7,594 bases of DNA, from positions 1,394 through 8,987 of the forward strand of contig JAPLWD010000066.1 in assembly GCA_026396775.1 (NCBI GenBank), in the 5' to 3' direction. Made by a program: the position numbers and the translations under genes. The notes below the pieces were generated by a model, which saw only the letters and a program-made list of their open reading frames with translations, searched no databases and had not been told where the DNA came from. The DNA is from Candidatus Gribaldobacteria bacterium. Its GTDB lineage: Bacteria; Patescibacteriota; Minisyncoccia; Minisyncoccales; CG1-02-41-26. Positions 1 through 4,785 of this stretch are shown here, piece by piece; positions within the stretch are counted from its first letter, which is position 1, and every line of letters starts with the position of its first letter.

Positions 1-411
1 ATAGAGGGCTCCTTTGGTAAATTTTTTGATTCAAAAAACCCACCCAAAAATCAAATTTGGATTGGGGGAGGCATTGGGATTACGCCATTTGTGAGTATGG
101 CCAGAAGTTTACAAAAAAACGGTTTAAAAATAGATTTATATTACACTTTCTCAAGCCGAGATAAAGCTCCCTTTTTAGAAGAACTTTTAGAAATTACTTC
201 AAGGCTAGATAATTTTAGGCTTTTCCCTTACGGAGCCGACCAAGAGGGTTTTATAACTTGCCAGGCAATCATTAATAAAGGTGGAAGTCTAATAGAGAAA
301 AATCTATTTTTATGTGGGCCTCCTATTATGATTTCAAGCCTTAAGAATCAATTTAAAAAGGTTGGTATTCCTAAAAAGAATATTCATTCAGAAGAATTTA
401 ATTATTTATGA
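1..411 (+). CDS. Ferric-reductase-like FAD/NAD(P)H oxidoreductase, C-terminal part (5' truncated by window edge)
   Basis: The reading frame is open from base 1, so only the last 136 codons are present. The fragment starts with a GSFGKF stretch, resembling the end of the FAD-binding barrel (EGPFG.F in relatives). GGGIGITPF follows at visible codons 22-30, the pyridine-nucleotide-binding loop of ferredoxin-NADP reductase-type enzymes. CGPPIM at codons 105-110 and a C-terminal acidic-aromatic EEFNYL complete the NAD-binding half. This combination is typical of predicted ferric reductase/flavodoxin-reductase-like proteins, which pass electrons from NAD(P)H through FAD to a haem or metal acceptor. 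Such proteins often carry an N-terminal ferric-reductase transmembrane domain, which would lie upstream of the window. The stop overlaps the start of the cytochrome b5-like gene (ATGA), suggesting translational coupling and a shared pathway. The electron acceptor cannot be read from the sequence. Confidence 0.85.
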   Translation: MEGSFGKFFDSKNPPKNQIWIGGGIGITPFVSMARSLQKNGLKIDLYYTFSSRDKAPFLEELLEITSRLDNFRLFPYGADQEGFITCQAIINKGGSLIEKNLFLCGPPIMISSLKNQFKKVGIPKKNIHSEEFNYL

Positions 412-920
412 TTAAAAAAATAATTGCTATAGCGTTTGCTGGTTTTTTACTTTCGGTTTTGTATATTATTACAGTGGGGTTGTTTTTTGATCAAGACGAG
501 GTTGGTTTGCCAGCTCTTGGATTAAAAGATGGCGATGTTTCAAGCGCAAGCTCGTCAGGTTCTTTGGGTGGGAATAATTTTAATAGGAGCATACAGTTGA
601 CCCTAGTTGAAATTGCCAAGCACAACACTCAAAGCGATTGTTGGTTGTTGATCAATAACAAGGTTTACAGCGTGGCTAGCTATTTAACTGCTCACCCTGG
701 AGGCCGAAACACTATTTTAGCTTATTGTGGCAAAGAAGCCTCGGCAGTTTTCGAAGGCTTGCCCCATTCACAAAATGCGCATACTTTGTTAGCTGGTTAT
801 TATATTGGAGACTTTGGCCAAACATCCTCTATCCAGCTAAACCCCCAAGGCCAAACCACAATCCCTACCTTGCCTCAAAACAACACTAGTGGCAGGGACA
901 GAGAATATGACGATGACTAG
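408..920 (+). CDS. Membrane-anchored cytochrome b5-like haem-binding protein
   Basis: The 170-residue protein has a short basic N terminus (MIKK) and one hydrophobic segment at about residues 4-27, best read as an uncleaved signal anchor with the rest outside the membrane. A Ser/Gly/Asn-rich linker (about 40-60) leads to a cytochrome b5 domain at about 62-136. The domain shows the HPGG motif (H96) and a second His followed by Ser (H120). Their 24-residue spacing equals that of the two axial haem ligands of classical cytochrome b5, so both are probably the iron ligands. The tail (about 137-170) is polar, Pro/Gln/Asn-rich and ends in acidic residues, probably disordered. Two cysteines (C78, C107) lie inside the domain and could form a disulfide if it is extracytoplasmic; this is inference. 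The start overlaps the upstream reductase stop by 4 bp, so the reductase is the likely electron donor. No Shine-Dalgarno is visible. Confidence 0.85.
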   Translation: MIKKIIAIAFAGFLLSVLYIITVGLFFDQDEVGLPALGLKDGDVSSASSSGSLGGNNFNRSIQLTLVEIAKHNTQSDCWLLINNKVYSVASYLTAHPGGRNTILAYCGKEASAVFEGLPHSQNAHTLLAGYYIGDFGQTSSIQLNPQGQTTIPTLPQNNTSGRDREYDDD

Positions 921-935
921 GAATAATATAATCCC

Positions 936-963
936 TTGACATCACCTAACCAGTGTGTATACT
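936..963 (+). promoter_or_regulatory. Sigma70-type promoter of the toxin-antitoxin operon
   Basis: A perfect -35 TTGACA (936-941) is followed by a 16-bp spacer and a -10 TATACT (958-963). The -10 ends 8 nt before the antitoxin ATG at 972, so transcription should start at about 970-972 and the mRNA would have essentially no leader. This is the strongest promoter-like match in the window. It separates the toxin-antitoxin genes from the preceding reductase/cytochrome pair, although no terminator is visible between 920 and 936. Confidence 0.75.
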
Positions 964-972
964 TTAGGTATA
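944..972 (+). promoter_or_regulatory. Candidate operator: nested inverted repeats over the TA promoter
   Basis: Two inverted repeats overlap the -10 and predicted start site. ACCTAA (944-949) pairs with TTAGGT (964-969), and TATAC (958-962) pairs with GTATA (968-972) across 5 bp. RelB/DinJ-type antitoxins are ribbon-helix-helix DNA binders that repress their own promoters through such palindromes, so this is a plausible autoregulatory operator. The arms are only 5-6 bp and AT-rich, so chance is possible. Confidence 0.45.
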
Positions 973-1247
973 TGAATACTGTTATAAATATAAAAATTAA
1001 AAAGGATTTAAAAGAGAGTGCGCGAAAAACCGCTCAAGAGCTTGGCTTGTCGTTAAGTGCGGTTTTAAACGCATACTTAAGGCAGTTTGTGAGAAACAAG
1101 GCGGTTAATTTTAGCGTTGCTTCGCAGATGACACTAGAGCTGGAAGGTTTATTGGGCACAATAGAGTATGATATTAACCGAGGCAAAAATATTTCTTCGG
1201 CTGTTTCTTCTTCTGTGGAGTTAAAAAAGCACTTCTCTTCTTTATGA
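972..1247 (+). CDS. RelB/DinJ-family antitoxin
   Basis: The protein has 91 residues from the ATG at 972. Its N terminus, INIKIKKDLKESARKTAQEL followed by GLSLSAVLNAYLRQFV, has the strand-helix-helix pattern of ribbon-helix-helix antitoxins of the RelB/DinJ type. The first strand would contact DNA and the rest would dimerise and bind toxin. The C-terminal half (from about residue 45) is the less conserved toxin-wrapping part. An in-frame TTG at 936 would add 12 residues, but it coincides with the -35 box and the extension does not resemble family members. The ATG at 972 lies 8 nt after the -10, giving a probably leaderless message. The stop overlaps the toxin start in an ATGA, the usual coupling that keeps antitoxin in excess. 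Likely functions are toxin neutralisation and autorepression. Confidence 0.85.
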   Translation: MNTVINIKIKKDLKESARKTAQELGLSLSAVLNAYLRQFVRNKAVNFSVASQMTLELEGLLGTIEYDINRGKNISSAVSSSVELKKHFSSL

Positions 1248-1504
1248 AAATTTATTTTCATAAAAATTTCGATAAACAGTTTGGAAAGTTAAGGGCAAAC
1301 GAAAAGAAAAAAGCCCAAGAGCGATTACAGTTATTTTTAGAAAACCCCTTTAATTCTGTCTTAGAAAATCATCCATTAAAAGGAAAGTATACTGATTATC
1401 GTAGTATAGATGTTGCAGGTGATTTGCGAGCGATTTTTAAATATTTAAACGAAAACGAGTGTATTTTTGTAGATGTGGACACTCACAGCAACCTTTACTC
1501 TTGA
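1244..1504 (+). CDS. RelE/YafQ-family mRNA-interferase toxin
   Basis: This 86-residue basic protein starts in the 4-bp overlap with the antitoxin stop. The C-terminal half carries the family signature: HPLKGKYTDYRSIDV (43-57), GDLRAIF (59-65) and a terminal THSNLY (80-85). Compared with E. coli YafQ, H43, D60 and H81 sit where catalytic or substrate-contacting residues are expected, and R53 and R62 are further basic candidates. The family cleaves mRNA on the ribosome in the A site and is held inactive by the RelB/DinJ partner. The conserved residues are present and the frame is intact, so the toxin looks functional. Another RelE/ParE-superfamily subgroup with a different target cannot be excluded from sequence alone. 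The next gene begins 1 nt after the toxin stop. Confidence 0.85.
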   Translation: MKIYFHKNFDKQFGKLRANEKKKAQERLQLFLENPFNSVLENHPLKGKYTDYRSIDVAGDLRAIFKYLNENECIFVDVDTHSNLYS

Positions 1505-1505
1505 T

Positions 1506-2213
1506 ATGACTTGCCAAGAAGTTGTTAAAAAGTTAAAGGCGCAAAGCAATGCTAAGAATGTGGTTGGGATGGCTAGGTTTGGAATTAGCACTAAAAATAC
1601 CTTGGGTGTTTCGATGCCTGTTTTGCGATTGATGGGTAAAGAGATTAAAAAAGATTTGAAAGAAAATCCGAAAGAGCGTCATCAACTAGCCCTTGGATTG
1701 TGGCAAACAGGTATCCATGAAGCGAGGATTTTAGCCGGAATAGTTGATACGGCTGAATTAGTAACCGCAAAGCAAATGGATGAGTGGGTAGGTGATTTTG
1801 ACTCATGGGATGTTTGTGATCAGGTTTGTATGAATCTTTTTGACAAAACCTTATTTGCTTTTAATAAAGCCAAGGAATACACTCAAAAAGAGCAGGAGTT
1901 TGTAAAGAGAACTGGTTTTGTTTTAATGGCAGCTTTGGCGGTTCATAATAAAATAGCCAAGGACAGTGAATTTATCAAGTTTTTGCCTTTAATTAAAAAG
2001 GCGTCTACTGATGAACGCAATTTTGTAAAGAAAGCGGTTAATTGGGCTTTACGCCAAATTGGCAAGAGAAACAAAGTTTTAAATCAAGCAGCCATTCAAA
2101 CGAGCCAAGAAATTCAAAAGCAAAAAAATAAAACCGCCAAATGGGTGGCCAGCAATGCTTTAAGTGAATTGACTAGCTCGGCAGTTCAAAAAAGACTTAT
2201 GAACAAGCTCTAA
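1506..2213 (+). CDS. AlkD-like DNA alkylation repair protein (HEAT-repeat DNA glycosylase)
   Basis: The protein has 235 residues from the ATG at 1506 and is almost wholly alpha-helical, consistent with the AlkC/AlkD HEAT-like fold. Landmarks match the DNA alkylation repair family: DSWDVCDQVC (99-108) contains Trp101 and Asp105 with the same i/i+4 spacing as Trp109/Asp113 of Bacillus cereus AlkD. VKRTG (133-137) contains Arg135, the likely Arg148 counterpart, and VNWALRQIGKRN (168-179) contains Trp170, the likely Trp187 counterpart. Such enzymes excise N3- and N7-alkylated purines without base flipping. The C-terminal KWVASNAL segment (202-209) is also typical. An ATG at 1473 would add 11 residues overlapping the toxin gene, but that extension is low-complexity and unlike family N termini; 1506 is preferred. 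The 1-nt gap after the toxin stop suggests co-transcription and reinitiation. Confidence 0.85.
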   Translation: MTCQEVVKKLKAQSNAKNVVGMARFGISTKNTLGVSMPVLRLMGKEIKKDLKENPKERHQLALGLWQTGIHEARILAGIVDTAELVTAKQMDEWVGDFDSWDVCDQVCMNLFDKTLFAFNKAKEYTQKEQEFVKRTGFVLMAALAVHNKIAKDSEFIKFLPLIKKASTDERNFVKKAVNWALRQIGKRNKVLNQAAIQTSQEIQKQKNKTAKWVASNALSELTSSAVQKRLMNKL

Positions 2214-2229
2214 GAATTAAGCTTTATTG

Positions 2230-3207
2230 ATGGATAAAACAAGTGAGATTGAAAAAACAAAACCAATTTTTATAACCACTGGGGTTCATCCTGATTTAGA
2301 TGGTTTGGCTTGCTGTGTTGGATATAGTGAGCTACAACAAAAATTGGGTATAAAAACTGTTATAGGATTGGTGGGTGGCTTTGACCTTGAAACCAAGTTT
2401 GTTTTGGATTATTTTGATTTAGCTTTAGGAGACTTCAATGCTAATCCCGAAGATTTTGATCAAGTGATTCTGGTTGATACTAGCGAACAGCGAAGCTTGG
2501 ATGAAAGAATCAGGCTAGATAAGGTGGTAGAAATTATTGACCATCGTTTGTTGAACGATAGCCAGCTTTTCCCTCAAGCTAAAGTTCAAATTGAAGCTTT
2601 GGGGGCAGCAGCCACCTTAATTGCCGAAAAATTTCAACAGAGCCAAAAAGGAATTTCTCAAACCGCAGTTATTTTATTACAAACCGCTATTATTTCGAAC
2701 ACCCTTAACTTTAAAGCTCATATTACGAGCCAGCACGATAGAGCAATGTTTAATTGGCTGAGCCAGTATTTTACTTTGCCAACTGATTTTGCTTGGCAGA
2801 TGTTTATGGCTAAGTTAGATTTTTCTGGCTCAAAATTAACAGAAGCTTTGGAGCATGATTTTAGAAGTGGAGGCTTAGGCAAAATTGGGATTGCTCAAAT
2901 TGAGATGATTGGTGGGGCAAAATTAGTTGATGAGCGCTTGGAAGAAATTTTGGATAAATTAAATCAAAAACAAAAGGAACTTAGCTTAGATTATATTTTT
3001 CTTTCGATTATTGAACTTAAAGAAGGGCATAATATTCTCGTTACTAGTGACCGGCTAACACAAAATTTATTGGAAAATGTTTTTAAGACCAACTTCAAAA
3101 ACAATGTGGCAATTCTGTCAGACTTGTTAATGCGCAAAGAAATTCGCCCGTTACTTAAAGCTACCCTTGAGGGGACATCTTGGTCATCAAGGCTTGCAAG
3201 TAAGTAA
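2230..3207 (+). CDS. DHH/DHHA2 phosphoesterase related to family II pyrophosphatases and prune exopolyphosphatases
   Basis: The 325-residue protein has the two-domain layout of Mn-dependent family II pyrophosphatases (usually about 310 residues). Motif I is HPDLDG (20-25) with H20, D22 and D24. Motif II is LVDTSEQ (81-87) with D83. Motif III is IIDHR (102-106), where canonical enzymes have DHH. EALGAAATLI (122-131) matches the VG..AT segment, and IISNTLNF (154-161) is the counterpart of the SDT motif, with Asn157 where a metal-binding Asp is expected. The DHHA2 domain ends with MRKEIRP (301-307), matching the SRKKQ..P substrate-binding loop. Relatives hydrolyse pyrophosphate or short polyphosphate. 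The two active-site changes mean the substrate is uncertain. The ATG at 2230 is preferred over the adjacent TTG at 2227. It follows the repair gene by 16 nt with no clear promoter or Shine-Dalgarno. Confidence 0.8.
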   Translation: MDKTSEIEKTKPIFITTGVHPDLDGLACCVGYSELQQKLGIKTVIGLVGGFDLETKFVLDYFDLALGDFNANPEDFDQVILVDTSEQRSLDERIRLDKVVEIIDHRLLNDSQLFPQAKVQIEALGAAATLIAEKFQQSQKGISQTAVILLQTAIISNTLNFKAHITSQHDRAMFNWLSQYFTLPTDFAWQMFMAKLDFSGSKLTEALEHDFRSGGLGKIGIAQIEMIGGAKLVDERLEEILDKLNQKQKELSLDYIFLSIIELKEGHNILVTSDRLTQNLLENVFKTNFKNNVAILSDLLMRKEIRPLLKATLEGTSWSSRLASK

Positions 3208-3216
3208 GCTTGGGGC

Positions 3217-3245
3217 TAAAGTTAAATTGTAGCAATTTTTACAAT
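3217..3245 (+). promoter_or_regulatory. Weak candidate promoter for the small membrane protein
   Basis: A TACAAT -10-like hexamer (3240-3245) lies 17 bp after a very poor -35 (TAAAGT, 3217-3222). It would give a leader of about 38 nt, in keeping with the Shine-Dalgarno start downstream. ATTGTA (3226-3231) and TACAAT (3240-3245) form a perfect 6-bp inverted repeat, and AAATTG-TAG-CAATTT could make a weak hairpin after the DHH gene. In such AT-rich DNA all of this may be chance. Confidence 0.3.
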
Positions 3246-3274
3246 AATTTATTCAATTGTTTAAAACGAAAAAT

Positions 3275-3282
3275 AAGGAGGA
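3275..3282 (+). promoter_or_regulatory. Strong Shine-Dalgarno fixing the TTG start at 3290
   Basis: AAGGAGGA is complementary to the 3' end of 16S rRNA. Its GGAGG core ends 8 nt before TTG at 3290, ideal spacing. It is the only strong ribosome-binding site in front of any start codon in this window. It decides between TTG at 3290 and the other-frame TTG at 3283, which is too close. Confidence 0.8.
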
Positions 3283-3289
3283 TTGAAAA

Positions 3290-3463
3290 TTGGAAACATT
3301 AGCAGTTATTTTATTTTTTGTCTTTTTTGTCTTTTTATGTGTTGGCGGCTTTATGGAACAAGAAAGTCGCTATTGGTATAGGGTTTGGCTTGAGTTGGGC
3401 AAACCTAACGTTAAAAGTGTCAAAGAACTTAAGGAGGAAAGGAGCAATATTAAACAACATTGA
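3290..3463 (+). CDS. Small single-pass membrane protein, 57 residues, unknown function
   Basis: I do not recognise a family. The frame opens at TTG 3290 behind an excellent Shine-Dalgarno and closes at TGA 3461-3463, just upstream of a rho-independent terminator, which makes it a convincing small gene. Residues 3-21 are strongly hydrophobic (TLAVILFFVFFVFLCVGGF) and should span the membrane. An aromatic, basic patch follows (YWYRVWLEL, 28-36), and then a short, highly charged, probably helical tail (KSVKELKEERSNIKQH, 42-57). With so few residues before the helix and a basic tail, the positive-inside rule favours N-out/C-in topology; this is inference. The YWYRVW region could lie at the membrane interface. 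It sits alone between the DHH phosphoesterase and an MFS exporter that has its own promoter, so context gives no function. Confidence 0.7.
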   Translation: METLAVILFFVFFVFLCVGGFMEQESRYWYRVWLELGKPNVKSVKELKEERSNIKQH

Positions 3464-3479
3464 TAATTGTTTCTTGTAG

Positions 3480-3516
3480 AGCCTACAGGCGTAAGACTGT
3501 AGGCTATTATTTTTTA
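3480..3516 (+). terminator. Rho-independent terminator
   Basis: AGCCTACAG (3480-3488) and CTGTAGGCT (3497-3505) form a perfect 9-bp stem with an 8-nt loop, followed at once by a T-rich tract (ATTATTTTTTA, 3506-3516). It lies 17 nt after the small membrane gene stop and ends right against the -35 of the exporter promoter, so it insulates the two units. Confidence 0.9.
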
Positions 3517-3545
3517 TTGAGAACCCTCGTTATTTCTGGTACTAT
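3517..3545 (+). promoter_or_regulatory. Extended -10 promoter for the MFS exporter
   Basis: TTGAGA (3517-3522), a 17-bp spacer and TACTAT (3540-3545) with an upstream TG at 3537-3538 form an extended -10 promoter. The -10 ends 8 nt before the ATG at 3554. Transcription should begin at about 3552-3554, giving a leaderless mRNA. The -35 directly abuts the preceding terminator. Confidence 0.7.
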
Positions 3546-3553
3546 AGGGATAT

Positions 3554-4753
3554 ATGAATAAAGCCAAATTAGTTGTTTTGCTAACCGTTTTAGTGGGGGT
3601 GATTGGCATTGGAGTGGTAATTCCCGTACTGCCTTTTTATGTTGAGTCTTTTGGGGTGGCTCCGTGGGTGATTACTTCTTTGTTTGCTGTCTTTTCTTTG
3701 TGTGCCTTTTTTTCAACCCCATTTTTAGGGGCTTTATCGGATAAAATTGGCCGCCGACCAGTTTTATTAATTAGTATTGCCTCTACCGCCATAGGTTGGA
3801 TTGTTTTCGCTTTGGCCCCTAGTTTAATCTGGTTGTTTGTCGGGCGGATTATTGATGGTTTAGCGGCTGGCAATTTTTCAACTGCCCAAAGCTCTTTGGT
3901 GGATTTAGCGAAAAGCCCTAAAGAGCGTTCGACTAATTTAGGACTTTTGGGGGCTATTTTTGGCTTGGGTTTTATTTTAGGTCCAATGCTAGGGGGATTA
4001 CTATCGGCTATTTCGCAGAGCTTCCCTTTTTGGTTTGTGGGTGGATTATCAATTATTAATTTAATTTTGGCTTATCGTTTCTTGCCTGAAACTATTTCAG
4101 TGAAGCAAAAAAGTCAGCCGTTAAGCTTTAACCCGCTAGTCACTATTTCAAGATCTTTTAAAAATAAAAATTTAAGGCCTGGTTTTTCGGCTTGGTTTTT
4201 ATTTGGGTTGGCCGATACAACAGTATCAGCAGTTTTAGCTTTATATTTAGCTAAAATTTTTGGTTGGGGAGCCACAGGAGTTGGCTTAATTATGACAGGG
4301 GTGGGAGTGGTTTTGGCTGTAAACCAAGGGGTAGCCTTAAAGCATTTTTGGTTAAAGTATTTTGCTGAACCCTCTTTAGAGGTAGGGATGTTAGCGATAA
4401 TTGCTGTGGGATTTTTAGCGATGGCTCTGCAAAATTTTTGGTTTTTTATTTTGGGTTTGATGCTCTTAACTTTTGGCCAGTCGGTTTTGAGAGTGGTGAT
4501 GACTAGCCAGATAGTCGGTAAAAGTCACCCAAGCCAGCAAGGCGAAGTTTTGGGAGTGTTGGCTTCTATTACATCTATGGCAATGGTTTTGGGTCCGTTG
4601 GCTTCTGGCTTTTTATTTCAATTAAACCCAAGCTTACCTTATATTCTAGGATCCTTATTGGCTTTAATCGCTTTAACAATTCTGGCTTATTATAGAAGTT
4701 GCTTTGGCAAAGAAAAATTACCCGAAGATATTTTAATTCCTCCATCAGTTTAA
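3554..4753 (+). CDS. MFS drug-efflux-type transporter (DHA1/TetA-like), 12 predicted helices
   Basis: The protein has 399 residues, the usual length for 12-helix major facilitator superfamily drug:proton antiporters. Helix 1 begins near the N terminus and includes GIGVVIPVLPFY (18-29), typical of TetA-like proteins. The loop 2-3 motif A is present as GALSDKIGRRP (59-69), with the conserved Asp63 and Arg67/Arg68. Motif B is GRIIDGLAAGN (97-107) with Arg98, linked to proton coupling. A motif C-like segment, GFILGPMLGGLL (139-150), is diagnostic of the antiporter branch in helix 5. The family exports small molecules such as tetracyclines or other drugs against a proton gradient. Sequence resemblance to TetA does not establish tetracycline as substrate, and metabolite export is equally possible. 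The gene has its own probable leaderless promoter, and no terminator is visible before the Mur ligase 32 nt downstream. Confidence 0.85.
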   Translation: MNKAKLVVLLTVLVGVIGIGVVIPVLPFYVESFGVAPWVITSLFAVFSLCAFFSTPFLGALSDKIGRRPVLLISIASTAIGWIVFALAPSLIWLFVGRIIDGLAAGNFSTAQSSLVDLAKSPKERSTNLGLLGAIFGLGFILGPMLGGLLSAISQSFPFWFVGGLSIINLILAYRFLPETISVKQKSQPLSFNPLVTISRSFKNKNLRPGFSAWFLFGLADTTVSAVLALYLAKIFGWGATGVGLIMTGVGVVLAVNQGVALKHFWLKYFAEPSLEVGMLAIIAVGFLAMALQNFWFFILGLMLLTFGQSVLRVVMTSQIVGKSHPSQQGEVLGVLASITSMAMVLGPLASGFLFQLNPSLPYILGSLLALIALTILAYYRSCFGKEKLPEDILIPPSV

Positions 4754-4777
4754 TTTTCGTTTTTTATTTGATAAGAT
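4749..4777 (+). promoter_or_regulatory. murE: Extended -10 promoter for the Mur ligase
   Basis: TAAGAT (4772-4777) is preceded by TG at 4769-4770 with one base between, an extended -10 arrangement. A weak -35, TTTAAT, sits 17 bp upstream (4749-4754), overlapping the exporter stop. The -10 ends 8 nt before the ATG at 4786, so the message should be leaderless, as for the antitoxin and exporter. Read-through from the exporter promoter is also possible. Confidence 0.55.
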
Positions 4778-4785
4778 AAATAATA

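Noticed and set aside
927..932. TATAAT upstream of the TA promoter
   Set aside because: There is no usable -35 at the right distance, and the TTGACA/TATACT pair just downstream is far better.
936..971. TTG start at 936 extending the antitoxin by 12 residues
   Set aside because: This TTG is part of the TTGACA -35 box, and the extension does not resemble antitoxin N termini. The ATG at 972 fits both the family and the promoter.
1034..1261. Minus-strand ORF across the antitoxin gene
   Set aside because: It is antisense to a well-supported antitoxin, and its translation shows no recognisable domain.
1473..1505. ATG start at 1473 for the DNA repair gene
   Set aside because: It lies inside the toxin coding region and adds 11 residues without family resemblance. 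The ATG at 1506 falls just after the toxin stop.
3283..3384. Alternative small ORF from TTG 3283 in another frame
   Set aside because: The Shine-Dalgarno ends only 1 nt before it, too close for initiation, and the frame stops early. The frame from 3290 has ideal spacing and a sensible membrane-protein composition.
3431..3561. Second SD-like stretch (AAGGAGGAAAGGAG) followed by a TTG-started ORF at 3460
   Set aside because: The spacing to TTG 3460 is about 15 nt, and the 33-residue frame would run through the terminator and exporter promoter. The purine run is explained by the Lys/Glu/Arg codons of the small protein.
3637..3873. Minus-strand ORF inside the MFS gene
   Set aside because: It is antisense to a clear MFS motif A and helix region, with a low-complexity translation.
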